From: Desulfofustis sp. | GTDB taxonomy: Bacteria; Desulfobacterota; Desulfobulbia; Desulfobulbales; Desulfocapsaceae | Direction: 5' to 3' | Assembly: GCA_022340565.1 (NCBI GenBank) | Contig: JAJDNR010000018.1 | Location: forward strand, 43,800 to 107,799 | Length of the DNA stretch: 64,000 nucleotides | Shown: positions 27,073 through 35,927 of the stretch, one piece after another | Numbering within the stretch: the stretch's first letter is position 1 | How the letters are laid out: each line of letters starts with the position of its first letter | Translations under genes and position numbers: made by a program | The notes under the pieces: generated by a model | Told to the model about the DNA's origin: nothing | Database searches by the model: none | What the model saw: only the letters and a program-made list of their open reading frames with translations

Positions 27073-27330
27073 CTATAGTTGACTCCAAGGCGCGCTTGGT
27101 ACGAGGTTGAACAGGTCAAATGAGTCAGAATACTACCTTATAGGGAAGAAAGTGCAATTAATATGTGCTTTCCAGGCACATTATAGGAGCTTATCACCAG
27201 CTTATATTGTACCATACCCGGTCCCACATGAATATTTTATTTTCTAAATTGCAGATTCTGTGATACAAAAACGTTCCTCTTCAGGACCCATTAATCGGCC
27301 TCTCGGGTGACATTTATATTGTTTTAAACC

Positions 27331-29127
27331 ATGGATCATATACGCAACTTCAGCATCATCGCCCATATCGATCACGGAAAATCAACCCTTGCCGACCGGA
27401 TGATCCAGATGTGCGGTCTGATTTCCGACCGGGAATTCAAGGATCAGCTTCTCGATACGATGGATATCGAGCGGGAGCGTGGAATCACCATCAAAAGCCA
27501 GACGATCTGTCTTCCCTACACCGCAAAAGACGGCAAGACATACGCGCTCAACCTTGTCGATACACCTGGCCATGTAGATTTCAGCTACGAAGTATCGCGG
27601 GCCCTGGCCTCATGCGAAGGCGCCCTGCTCATCGTCGACGCCGCCCAGGGTGTCGAAGCGCAAACCCTGGCCAACTTATACCTGGCTATGGAAAACGATT
27701 TGGAAATCATTCCGGTCATCAACAAGATCGACCTGCCGTCGGCGGAGCCTGAAGCGGTCAGCCTCCAGATCGAAGAAGACCTCGGCCTTGACAGCAGCAT
27801 GATCCAGCTCTGTTCCGCCAAGTCCGGCCAGGGTGTCGATAACATCTTCGAGGCAATCATCAACTACCTGCCCCCCCCCGAGGGAGACCCGGCCAAGCCG
27901 CTGCAGATCTTGATTTTCGACGCCAATTACGATCCGTATCGTGGAACCATTGTCTCCTGCCGGGTCATCAACGGCAGCGTGCGTCCCGGAGACCTGATCA
28001 TGTTCATGTCCACCGGAGCCAGGCACCGGGTCGAGGAAGTGGGTATTTTCCGAATCAAGAAACAGCCCTGCGCGCATCTTCAGGCAGGAGAAGTCGGTTA
28101 TATCCTGGCGGGAATAAAATCGGTGTCGGACGCCCGCCCCGGCGACACCATTACCCATATCGACTCCCCCTGCTCGGCGGCGCTTCCGGGATTCAAGGAG
28201 ATCCTGCCGGTGGTCTTTTCATCGCTCTACCCGATTGCCTCAGATGATTACGAGGATCTCGCGGCAGCTCTGGATAAGCTTCAGCTCAACGACGCCGCAC
28301 TGTCCTTTCAAAAAGATTCTTCAGCGGCGCTCGGCTTCGGATTTCGCTGCGGCTTTCTCGGCCTTCTGCATCTTGAAGTCGTTCAGGAACGGCTTGAACG
28401 GGAATTTGACATCTCTCTGATCCTGACCGTACCATCGGTGCGCTATCGGTTCATACTCAGCGACAGAAGCGAACTGATGGTGGACAATCCGGCGCATTTT
28501 CCGGACCCTTCGAAAATTACCGCCATCGAAGAACCGTATATCCGGGCGTCGATTCTGATACCAGAGCGATACATGGGCGTGGTAATGACCCTGTGCATGG
28601 AACGCAGGGGCGAACATACCAAATACCACTATCCTGCCCCGGGGAGGATCGAGTTCACCTGCGAACTTCCCCTTGCCGAGGCCATTTACGATTTCTACGA
28701 CCGCCTGAAGTCGATTACCCAGGGGTACGGATCATTCGACTACGAACTGCTCGATTACCGTGCCAGCGACCTGGTAAAACTCGACATTCTGGTAAACGGC
28801 GAGGTGGTCGATGCCCTGTCCCAGCTCGTACATCGGTCCAATGCGCGTCCGCGAGGCTTGAGCGCCTGTGAACGTCTGAAGGATGAGATTCCCCGGCAGA
28901 TGTTCAAGATCGCCATCCAGGCCGCGATCGGCAACACCATCATCGCCAGGACCACCATCTCGGCACTGCGCAAGGATGTGACGGCAAAATGTTATGGGGG
29001 GGATATCACCCGCAAGCGGAAACTGCTTGAAAAACAGAAGGCCGGCAAAAAACGCATGAAGACCGTGGGCAATGTAGACATTCCCCAGAGCGCGTTCCTC
29101 GCCGTTCTGAAACGTGACGCGGAATAG
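27331..29127 (+). CDS. lepA: Elongation factor 4 (LepA), ribosome back-translocase GTPase
   Basis: 598 residues, normal for LepA. G1 AHIDHGKST (about 11-19), switch [13 protein letters not shown]3 DTPGHVDF, G4 NKIDLP. The LepA-specific C-terminal domain is complete ([17 protein letters not shown]). It remodels ribosomes during elongation or initiation under stress. No obvious ribosome site precedes ATG 27331. Divergent from rpoH. Confidence 0.97.
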   Translation: MDHIRNFSIIAHIDHGKSTLADRMIQMCGLISDREFKDQLLDTMDIERERGITIKSQTICLPYTAKDGKTYALNLVDTPGHVDFSYEVSRALASCEGALLIVDAAQGVEAQTLANLYLAMENDLEIIPVINKIDLPSAEPEAVSLQIEEDLGLDSSMIQLCSAKSGQGVDNIFEAIINYLPPPEGDPAKPLQILIFDANYDPYRGTIVSCRVINGSVRPGDLIMFMSTGARHRVEEVGIFRIKKQPCAHLQAGEVGYILAGIKSVSDARPGDTITHIDSPCSAALPGFKEILPVVFSSLYPIASDDYEDLAAALDKLQLNDAALSFQKDSSAALGFGFRCGFLGLLHLEVVQERLEREFDISLILTVPSVRYRFILSDRSELMVDNPAHFPDPSKITAIEEPYIRASILIPERYMGVVMTLCMERRGEHTKYHYPAPGRIEFTCELPLAEAIYDFYDRLKSITQGYGSFDYELLDYRASDLVKLDILVNGEVVDALSQLVHRSNARPRGLSACERLKDEIPRQMFKIAIQAAIGNTIIARTTISALRKDVTAKCYGGDITRKRKLLEKQKAGKKRMKTVGNVDIPQSAFLAVLKRDAE

Positions 29128-29143
29128 AAGCTGAGCAGCTGAG

Positions 29144-29167
29144 CGGGCGCCTGTTTACGGGTGCCCG
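29144..29167 (+). terminator. Hairpin after lepA, weak terminator candidate
   Basis: 8-bp GC-rich stem 29144-29151 with 29160-29167 (one G-T pair), 8-nt loop, no T tract. It sits between convergent genes. Confidence 0.4.
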
Positions 29168-29181
29168 GCAGAACTCGATTC

Positions 29182-29454
29182 TCAGTTGTCGACCTGACTG
29201 GTCGGCTGGATCGATGGAACGGGCAGGAAAATACCTTTGCTGTTCATGATCTGTTCCATTTCGGTAATGCTCAGAGCCGACATCTTCTGTCTGGACAGAA
29301 AGACGATACAGTCCTCACAGATATTGAACGCCCGCCTATCCACCTCACCGAAGATCTCCCAGCAGTCCTGGGATGGATTTTCTTTGGCCGGGCATTTCTT
29401 GTCTTCGGCACACCCCATGATTACCCAGCATGGCAGCTCGGAAAAAGGGCTCAT
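29182..29454 (-). CDS. Small cysteine-rich protein, function unknown
   Basis: 90 residues with eight cysteines: CWVIMGC, KKCPAKE, DCWEIFG and FNICEDC. The CW...KKCP...CWE pattern recurs in short proteins or domains of deltaproteobacteria that I recall as putative metal- or Fe-S-binding modules; no function is known to me. Start set at 29454 by AGGAG 9 nt before ATG. No signal peptide, so cytoplasmic. It lies downstream of hisI-hisG-engB on the same strand but 170 nt away. Confidence 0.75.
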   Translation of the reverse strand: MSPFSELPCWVIMGCAEDKKCPAKENPSQDCWEIFGEVDRRAFNICEDCIVFLSRQKMSALSITEMEQIMNSKGIFLPVPSIQPTSQVDN

Positions 29455-29627
29455 AGTTGTATTCTCCTGTAATGAGTGATCACGAACACCCGGCGATTGT
29501 AATGTATCCAACGGTCGCTGGCAATAAATTTTTACCACCGCACCGCTCCGTGGCCGGCAGGAGATCAGTAGTCGATTGGGATAGTGAGACAAAAATAGCT
29601 GGTTGAAGGGTTTGCGTCGCTGCCTGT

Positions 29628-30215
29628 TCAGGCTTCGATGAGGATGGTCTGCAGTCTTTCGATCAGGGCATCCCGTCCCTGCCTGTTCACCGAAGAAAAT
29701 ACGATTCTGTCATCGGCGCTGATACCGTGGCCGGAGTCGAGCTGGCGGGCTTGTTTACTTCTGCTGTTGCCCGACAGCTTATCCGCCTTGGTGTAGACCG
29801 CCAGCGTCCGTATCTGTTTCTGCCTCAACCACATGAGCAGATCGCGATCCCGGCGCTTGGCCTCGTGGCGAAGATCCATGATCACGACCACGCAACGGAG
29901 CTGTTTCCTGGATTCCAGGTAGTTCGTGATCAGCTTCCCCCAGTGCTCCTGCGTCTGTTTGGACACTTTGGCATAGCCATAGCCGGGCAGATCGACGAAA
30001 TTGCAGACCCCGGGAAGATGAAAATAATTCAATCCCTGTGTCTTACCCGGACGTGAACTGACCTTTACGAAGTTTTTACGATCAAACAGCGCGTTGAGCA
30101 GGCTCGACTTGCCCACATTTGAACGTCCGGCAAAGGCGATCTCGGGAAGATCGCTTTGCGGCAGTTGCCTGAGGCTGTGCACACTGAGCAGAAACTGGAT
30201 CTCGCCGAAATTCAT
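29628..30215 (-). CDS. engB: Ribosome-assembly GTPase EngB (YsxC/YihA)
   Basis: 195 residues. Required for large-subunit ribosome maturation. G1 GRSNVGKSSLLN, G2 region SSRPGKTQ, G3 DLPGYGYAKV, G4 TKADK and G5-like SSVN are all present. The ATG at 30215 is taken; an in-frame TTG three codons earlier is possible. It follows hisG by 16 nt and is likely in the same transcript. Confidence 0.95.
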   Translation of the reverse strand: MNFGEIQFLLSVHSLRQLPQSDLPEIAFAGRSNVGKSSLLNALFDRKNFVKVSSRPGKTQGLNYFHLPGVCNFVDLPGYGYAKVSKQTQEHWGKLITNYLESRKQLRCVVVIMDLRHEAKRRDRDLLMWLRQKQIRTLAVYTKADKLSGNSRSKQARQLDSGHGISADDRIVFSSVNRQGRDALIERLQTILIEA

Positions 30216-30231
30216 CACGAACAATCTCGTT

Positions 30232-31104
30232 TCAGACGACTTTGTTGAGCGGATATTCGATGATTCCCTGGGCTCCTCTTTCGAGCAACTGCGGCAGCAG
30301 GTCCCTGACGATATCCTTGGAAACCACCGTCTCCACCGAAAACCAGCTCGACTGGTAGAGGTTGGCTATGGTAGGGGCGTTGAGACTCGGCAGAATCTCC
30401 ACGAGCCGATCAAGATCCTTGCTTTCGACGTTCATTTTGAGGCCGACAATACGATCCGCATTCAAGGCACCCTGAAGGAGCAGCGAGATGTTCTCGATCT
30501 TCTTCCGCTTCCACGGGTTATTCCAGGAATCCTTATTGGCGATCAGCTGGGTGTTCGACTCCATCAGTTCATGGATAATGCGCAGTCCGTGCGCCCTGAT
30601 GGTGCTCTCCGTTTCGGTGACCTCAACCACCGCGTCGGCTAGACCGGAAACCACTTTGGCCTCGGTAGCTCCCCAGGAAAACTCGATGTCGACATCGATG
30701 TTGCGCTCATCGAAAAATCTCCTGGTCACATTGACCAGTTCAGTGGCCACTTTTTTGCCCTGCAGGTCTGCGATGGTTCGTATGTTCGAATCGCCATCTA
30801 CGGCGATCACCCAGCGGGTTGGCTTTCTGCTGATCTTCGAATAGATCAGATCAGCGACGATGATCGCATCGGAATCGTTTTCCAGCGTCCAGTCCTTGCC
30901 GGTTATGCCCGCATCGAGCATTCCGCTTTCGATATAGCGTGACATTTCCTGGGGACGGCATATCGAACAATCCAGCTCGGGATCGTCGATTTTCGGGAAA
31001 TAGTTTCTGGCCGCCGGTTTTATCAGCCAGCCCCCTTTTTCAAACAGATCGATGGTGGCCTTTTCGAGGCTTCCCTTCGGTAATCCCAGTTTCAGTTTGT
31101 CCAT
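30232..31104 (-). CDS. hisG: ATP phosphoribosyltransferase (long-form HisG)
   Basis: 290 residues. First committed step of histidine synthesis (ATP + PRPP). N-terminus LGLPKGSLEKATIDLF, the DAGITGKDW loop, and GKKVATELVNVTRRFF for PRPP are visible. The extra C-terminal ~75 residues form the histidine-sensing regulatory domain (LPSLNAPTIANLYQ), so this is the long, HisZ-independent form. The ATG at 31104 begins the family alignment. It follows hisI by 37 nt. Confidence 0.96.
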   Translation of the reverse strand: MDKLKLGLPKGSLEKATIDLFEKGGWLIKPAARNYFPKIDDPELDCSICRPQEMSRYIESGMLDAGITGKDWTLENDSDAIIVADLIYSKISRKPTRWVIAVDGDSNIRTIADLQGKKVATELVNVTRRFFDERNIDVDIEFSWGATEAKVVSGLADAVVEVTETESTIRAHGLRIIHELMESNTQLIANKDSWNNPWKRKKIENISLLLQGALNADRIVGLKMNVESKDLDRLVEILPSLNAPTIANLYQSSWFSVETVVSKDIVRDLLPQLLERGAQGIIEYPLNKVV

Positions 31105-31141
31105 TGCAACACCAGTTCCGGCCACGACTTCATGGTGGCTT

Positions 31142-31519
31142 TTATTTATAAACGTTTTCGGGCTCGAACACCTTCTCTGCGACGATCTCTTCTCCGTGAT
31201 CGCTGATCCTCGTATAAAAGCAGGTGGAATACCCGGTGTGACAGGCAGCTCCACCCAGCTGATCGACTTTGTAGATCACGCAATCGCGGTCGCAGTCGAC
31301 AAGAATCTCTTTGATGATCTGAACATGCCCGGAACGCTCTCCTTTGAGCCACAGCCCGGCCCTCGACCTGCTCCAGTAATGCGCTTTTCCGGTTTCAAGT
31401 GTCTTGTCAAAGGCCTCCCGGTTGATATAGGCGAGCATCAGCACGTCGCCGCTCCGAAAATCCTGGGCGATGGCTGGTATCAGGCCGTCAGCCGATTTAG
31501 TGAAATCGATCTCGATCAT
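31142..31519 (-). CDS. hisI: Phosphoribosyl-AMP cyclohydrolase HisI
   Basis: 125 residues, monofunctional (no HisE domain). Third step of histidine synthesis. Motifs: [25 protein letters not shown], the zinc/magnesium site DCDRDC and [10 protein letters not shown]. Start at 31519 (MIEIDF) is where the alignment begins; the upstream frame is not family sequence. First gene of a hisI-hisG-engB group; the rest of the his pathway is not in the window. Confidence 0.95.
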   Translation of the reverse strand: MIEIDFTKSADGLIPAIAQDFRSGDVLMLAYINREAFDKTLETGKAHYWSRSRAGLWLKGERSGHVQIIKEILVDCDRDCVIYKVDQLGGAACHTGYSTCFYTRISDHGEEIVAEKVFEPENVYK

Positions 31520-31650
31520 CTGCACAATCCTGGCTGCGCTAAGTCTGGAGTGCCGGCCGCACCCGCAGTGTTCAGCGCCATGTTTTATGTAAGGGGCCAA
31601 CTTTATGAAGCGGAGCGCCGTTTGTCAAGAATCGATACACGGGAAGTCAT

Positions 31651-31679
31651 TTGACACGCGCGTTTCAACTATCTATTAT
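31651..31679 (+). promoter_or_regulatory. Strong sigma-70-type promoter for the FKBP gene
   Basis: TTGACA (6/6) at 31651-31656, 17-nt spacer, TATTAT (5/6) at 31674-31679. Leader of about 55 nt to ATG 31742. Confidence 0.75.
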
Positions 31680-31741
31680 GGGGTCTCTGTGCTTGTTTGA
31701 AAAACCGCATGCAACATTGATTTGAGAATCACAGGTAATGT

Positions 31742-32182
31742 ATGAGCCACGTAAAGGAAAATGACCGGGTAACCATCAGCTTTATCGGCAAACTCGACAA
31801 TGGTGCCGTATTCAAGCACATATCGCCGTTGGATCCGATGACCGTTCAGCTTGGCGACAGCGAACTGCCCCCCACGGTGGAGATGGGGATTGTCGGCATG
31901 CAGCAGGGGGAAACGAAAAAGATTCGGGTTTCTCCGGATGAAGGGTTTGGTCCCCGGATGAAGCAGTTGCTGATCGAGGTCCCGAGAAAGAACTTCGGTG
32001 ACCGAATCGACCCCAAACCCGGCATGATTCTGTCACAGGCCGTCGAACGTGACGGAGTCGAGCACAAGGTTCCGGCGACAGTGATGGAACTGAAGGACGA
32101 CCTGGTCGTGCTCGACTACAATCACCCCCTGGCAGGTCATCACCTGACTTACGAGCTGACCGTTATCAGAATCAATACATGA
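31742..32182 (+). CDS. FKBP-type peptidyl-prolyl isomerase (SlyD/FkpB-like)
   Basis: 146 residues. Protein-folding isomerase. Pattern MSHVKENDRVTISFIGKLDNG, then the insert-in-flap region (EGFGPRMKQLLIEVPRKNF to about 115) and the closing strands YNHPLAGHHLTYELTVI, typical of the SlyD/FkpB subgroup. No His-rich C-terminal tail and no signal peptide, so it is a cytoplasmic FkpB-like form. A near-consensus promoter precedes it. Confidence 0.92.
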   Translation: MSHVKENDRVTISFIGKLDNGAVFKHISPLDPMTVQLGDSELPPTVEMGIVGMQQGETKKIRVSPDEGFGPRMKQLLIEVPRKNFGDRIDPKPGMILSQAVERDGVEHKVPATVMELKDDLVVLDYNHPLAGHHLTYELTVIRINT

Positions 32183-32298
32183 GTGCGCTCGCAGGGTACC
32201 GGCCTGGCAGCGCCCCCTTGCCCGAGCATTCACGGTCAAGCTCTGCTTCTGCCTCCCCTCTCCTTGAAAGCCGCTTGGCCCACTGCCGATAAAAATGG

Positions 32299-33492
32299 CT
32301 ACGGCGATACCATCGAGGGATTATATCCAACCGCTCCAGTGAAGTCTGCTTCATCGAGCTGCGCTTCCTTGAAATTGGCGCCCCGCAGATCGGCTCCGCT
32401 GAAATCCGCTTTATAGAGATCGGCTTCCTTCAGATCGGCGTCTCTGAGATTCGCACCTTTAAAGGAGACTCCTTTCAGGTTCGCTTGCGTTAAATTGGCA
32501 TCTTCAAGAATCGCTCCGCTCAGGTCGGACCGCTCGAGGTCGAACCTGCGCAGGTTTTTTCCGCGAAGATCGACCCCCTGAAGATCGCACGCAAAACAGC
32601 GTTTCTCGTCGAACATCTTATCTACCAGATCGTTCGCAGCCGCATTGACGGCCACAGCAGCTTCCTCGGCAGCCGCCATATCCGCCGTTACCATTTCGTT
32701 GACGATAGCATTTTCAGGCGGGGCGGGTTGGCTGGTTTTGGTCTCGGTCACAACCGCAACCACGGGGTCCGGTTCTGCCCCGCCCTTTTTTTCTTCAGTC
32801 GGAACTGACACCGGTTCTGAATCTTGGCCTCCTTTTCCGGTATCCGCTTGAGCAACCGGCAAGGAATCACCGTCATTTTTTTGATCCTGGTCTTCCACCG
32901 ATATCCGGTGCATCGGAGTGACGTTTTTGACCGGCGGAGCCTGTTGGGTCGGTTTCACCTCCTGCTCGGATGTGTCCGGCTGGTCAGCTTCGAAGGCTAC
33001 CTTCTTGTGGTCCATAACCTCCTTTGGGTTGGCCTGATCAGATACGTCCGTGGTTTCGGTGACTTCCACTTTCAGATCAGCAGGCTCGACCTTTGATTCG
33101 ATCAGCGAACCGTCCATCAGACTTCCTTCAAGATACGCTCCGTCTAGCACCGCGCCCCGCAAATCCGCCCCCCTCAGATCCGCTCCCGCAAGATCTGCTC
33201 CTCCGAACTTTGCACCGCGAAGATTCGCACCGCTCAGGTTTGCTCCGGATAGGTCGGCCAGAAGAAATGATGCCCCGCTCAGATCGGCATCCGACAGATC
33301 TGCCCCGGACAGCTGCATCCGGTTCAGGTCGGCTCCCTGTAAATCGCATCCGGGGCAGTTGTTGGTCTGCATGAGCGTATCGATATTCTGCACGACCTGG
33401 GTTGCGACCTCTTTGCCATGACCGGTTGAAACACCGGTCATGATCAGCATGAAACTTATGCCAATCAGGTGAAACGTTGTATTACGGGCCAT
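32299..33492 (-). CDS. Secreted pentapeptide-repeat protein with two repeat blocks
   Basis: 397 residues. Signal peptide, then block 1 (about 50-130) of A(D/N)LxG pentapeptide repeats, a disordered charged linker (about 135-290) rich in Asp, Glu, Lys and Pro, and block 2 (about 295-390). Each block starts with a matching cap: CPGCDLQGADL and CFACDLQGVDL, a CxxC directly before the first repeat. Pentapeptide repeats fold as a right-handed beta-helix. ATG 33492 is chosen over the upstream one because GGAG lies 7 nt before it. Function unknown; the linker length suggests a tether between two beta-helical ends. Confidence 0.85.
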   Translation of the reverse strand: MARNTTFHLIGISFMLIMTGVSTGHGKEVATQVVQNIDTLMQTNNCPGCDLQGADLNRMQLSGADLSDADLSGASFLLADLSGANLSGANLRGAKFGGADLAGADLRGADLRGAVLDGAYLEGSLMDGSLIESKVEPADLKVEVTETTDVSDQANPKEVMDHKKVAFEADQPDTSEQEVKPTQQAPPVKNVTPMHRISVEDQDQKNDGDSLPVAQADTGKGGQDSEPVSVPTEEKKGGAEPDPVVAVVTETKTSQPAPPENAIVNEMVTADMAAAEEAAVAVNAAANDLVDKMFDEKRCFACDLQGVDLRGKNLRRFDLERSDLSGAILEDANLTQANLKGVSFKGANLRDADLKEADLYKADFSGADLRGANFKEAQLDEADFTGAVGYNPSMVSP

Positions 33493-33590
33493 TCTTCGAC
33501 TCCAATTTCGCTCGTTCATAGTGATTGATCATCCACCGCTGCGCGGATCGATGATTGTTCCCGTGTGCTGTGTCATTGAAAAAATATAAT

Positions 33591-34130
33591 TCACCGACGC
33601 CTGCTTTTCCATTTCCACGGCTCGACCGGATCCTTCCATTTCCACAGTCCAAGATGGTTCTTTCTTGCCTCCCTTTCAAGTTTTTTCCATCGTTCGCATT
33701 CCGATTCCTTGCAATAATAGATGTGCACCCAGGCACTGCCCGACGCTACCATGGTCTCATTGATATTGTTTCCATCGCATTCCAGCATCACCACAAGCCG
33801 CCCATACCGATCCCTGTCCTTGATGACGATTTCCGCCGGCCTGCCGGATGTCAACTCCTTGAGCCGTTCTTTGGCTGAGGCGGAACCCGGCTGATCATAT
33901 TCCGGCGCATCGATCCCCCACAGCCTGATTTCTAGATAGTTCTCCTGATTGAGCACCACCAGTGAATCGCCGTCGATAATTCGATGAATGGTCACCGAGA
34001 CACGCGCATTACCACCATTACCACCATATGGCCGGCGAGTTCCGGCATGCCCGCCGGCGGCCGCAGCGATCATACAGACAGCCAAGCACAGGGCCAGCCC
34101 ACCGTGCCGGAATCGAGGCAGGTGTTTCAT
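33591..34130 (-). CDS. Secreted thermonuclease-family (SNase-like) nuclease
   Basis: 179 residues. Signal peptide (about 1-30), then an SNase OB-fold: VHRIIDGDSLVV-like opening (IHRIIDGDSLVV), LWGIDAPEYDQP, the SAKERLKEL helix and DRDRYGRLVV with the catalytic-type Arg, followed by a C-terminal helix with KKLEREARKNHLGLWKW. Calcium-dependent endonuclease of DNA/RNA, probably periplasmic or extracellular. Catalytic residues D, E/R appear in place, but I could not check each against a structure. Exact start is uncertain (GTG 34151 also possible). Confidence 0.88.
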   Translation of the reverse strand: MKHLPRFRHGGLALCLAVCMIAAAAGGHAGTRRPYGGNGGNARVSVTIHRIIDGDSLVVLNQENYLEIRLWGIDAPEYDQPGSASAKERLKELTSGRPAEIVIKDRDRYGRLVVMLECDGNNINETMVASGSAWVHIYYCKESECERWKKLEREARKNHLGLWKWKDPVEPWKWKSRRR

Positions 34131-34430
34131 TACGCGCTTATTCAACGGCACGATAAGTCGGGTCCATGCTTTACGTCCCCCTTGATCCTGAGCGTGAGAT
34201 TACCTATGATGCAGCAACGCATTATTATGTCATATTTTTGTTTTTCAAAGAAATCGATGTCTTATTAATCAACTTATCGAGCTCAAAAAGCGCCTAATTT
34301 GCGTGACAATAGCTCGTTTTAACTTGTTTATCTCAATCTTCCCATGATATAGTGACAGGCAGTTCACAATGTGTCTGAATTTTGACAGTAGATCTCTAAT
34401 CCATCATGCGACCTATCTTGAGGTAACTTC
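34131..34430. other. Intergenic region between divergent nuclease and sigma-54 activator genes
   Basis: 300 bases, AT-rich in the middle. It contains TTGTTT then an 18-nt spacer and TATAGT around 34330-34355, and a TTGACA near 34382 without a good -10; either could drive the activator gene. The activator ribosome site GAGGT is at the right end. No RNA gene seen. Confidence 0.45.
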
Positions 34431-35927
34431 ATGAGCGATTCCCTGTACATCCTGCACGCCTTATCGGACGATACCGATGCTCATGAACTGACCGCTCCGA
34501 TTGCGGCCAGATTCGCTTCGGTCGTGCAGGATCTGGCACACAGTGACGATCTCATATCCGAGCTGAAAAAGAAACCGTATTCGATACTCTTTCTCGATTG
34601 TGGTTTCCCCGCCTCATACACGACCACCCAGCTTCTGCAGCAGATTAAGCGGGAATTCACCGATCTGATCACCATCCTGATTACCGATCAAAACGAAATC
34701 CACCCTCTTCTCCCTCTCCAGGAGAACGCAGCGCTCTTTTTCATCGCCAAGCCGATAGACGCCGCAGAAGTGACGTTCTGCGTGAACCATTGCAAGACCC
34801 TGTATGAATACCGCACCAGACAGGTGCGGCGCAACAACCGCAGGCAGCAAGCTACCGTCCCCGGTTTCATCGGCAACAGCCGGATCATGAAGGATCTCTT
34901 CGATGTCATCGAACGGGTCGCGGAGGACGATTTTGCAACGGTGCTGGTCAGAGGGGAATCGGGAACCGGAAAGGAGCTTGTGGCAAACGCGATTCATGCG
35001 CGGAGCAGCCGCAGCAGACATAACTTCGTTCCCGTGAACTGTGCCGCCATTCCCGATGAACTGCTCGAAAGCGAGTTGTTCGGACACCTGAAAGGTTCCT
35101 TTACCGGAGCTGCTCAGAATAAAACCGGCCGAATCCACTATGCCGACAACGGGACACTGTTTCTCGATGAAATCGGTGACATGAAGCCGAATCTCCAGGC
35201 CAAGCTGCTGCGGGTGATTCAGGAGCGGGAATTCGAACCGGTGGGCTCGCTCAAGGCGATTCCGGTCAACACGAGAATCGTCGCCGCTACCCACTGCAAT
35301 CTCGAAAACCTGGTCAGCGAAGGCCGGTTCAGAGAGGATCTCTACTACCGTCTCAGCGTCATCCCCCTGGAAGTGCCGCCGCTTCGGGAGCGGCCCGAGG
35401 ACATCCCGCTGTTGCTCGACGAATTCATCGATCGATATACCTCGAGGCGCGGCCGCGATAAAATCGCCTTTATGCCGGAAACCGTCGAATTGCTGAAGTC
35501 CTTTACCTGGCGTGGCAATGTTCGCGAACTCGAGAATCTTGTTCAGCACATGTCGATTCTCTACAGCGGCAAACGCATCTACCCGCATCACCTGCCGCCG
35601 AAATTCACCGAGCAGCAGGGGCTGGACCGCACCGCTTCATATCAGCCGCGTGCCGATTCCGTTCCTCCTATCTCCGAGAACGACATCAGCAGAGAGCGGG
35701 CAGCACTGTTCGGGACGTCCGCCCCGCCGACACCTGAGATCAACTTCGATAACGGTCCGATCAATTTCAATGAACTGATCAACGAATTCGAAACCGACCT
35801 GATCATCAAGGCAATGCGGTTCACTTCCGGAAATAAAAAAGAGGCGTCCCGCATGCTGTGCCTCAAGCGAACGACACTACTCGAGAAAATCAAGAAGAAG
35901 GAGATAGAAGGTCACTGGGAGCGATGA
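34431..35927 (+). CDS. Sigma-54-dependent response regulator (NtrC/FlrC-like), probable flagellar activator
   Basis: 498 residues. Receiver domain (about 1-120) with phosphoacceptor-position Asp56, Thr85 and Lys107; the usual acidic pair after strand 1 is shifted (HALSDD). AAA+ domain (about 143-380): Walker A GESGTGKE, sigma-54 contact loop GSFTGA instead of the usual GAFTGA, Walker B TLFLDEIGDM, R-finger region FREDLYYRLSV. C-terminal Fis-type helix-turn-helix (KKEASRMLCLKRTTL). Ribosome site GAGG before ATG. The position ahead of the flagellar locus suggests it controls late flagellar genes, but no clear sigma-54 promoter was found in the window. Its 3' end overlaps the convergent CheC-like gene by 38 nt. 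Confidence 0.88.
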   Translation: MSDSLYILHALSDDTDAHELTAPIAARFASVVQDLAHSDDLISELKKKPYSILFLDCGFPASYTTTQLLQQIKREFTDLITILITDQNEIHPLLPLQENAALFFIAKPIDAAEVTFCVNHCKTLYEYRTRQVRRNNRRQQATVPGFIGNSRIMKDLFDVIERVAEDDFATVLVRGESGTGKELVANAIHARSSRSRHNFVPVNCAAIPDELLESELFGHLKGSFTGAAQNKTGRIHYADNGTLFLDEIGDMKPNLQAKLLRVIQEREFEPVGSLKAIPVNTRIVAATHCNLENLVSEGRFREDLYYRLSVIPLEVPPLRERPEDIPLLLDEFIDRYTSRRGRDKIAFMPETVELLKSFTWRGNVRELENLVQHMSILYSGKRIYPHHLPPKFTEQQGLDRTASYQPRADSVPPISENDISRERAALFGTSAPPTPEINFDNGPINFNELINEFETDLIIKAMRFTSGNKKEASRMLCLKRTTLLEKIKKKEIEGHWER

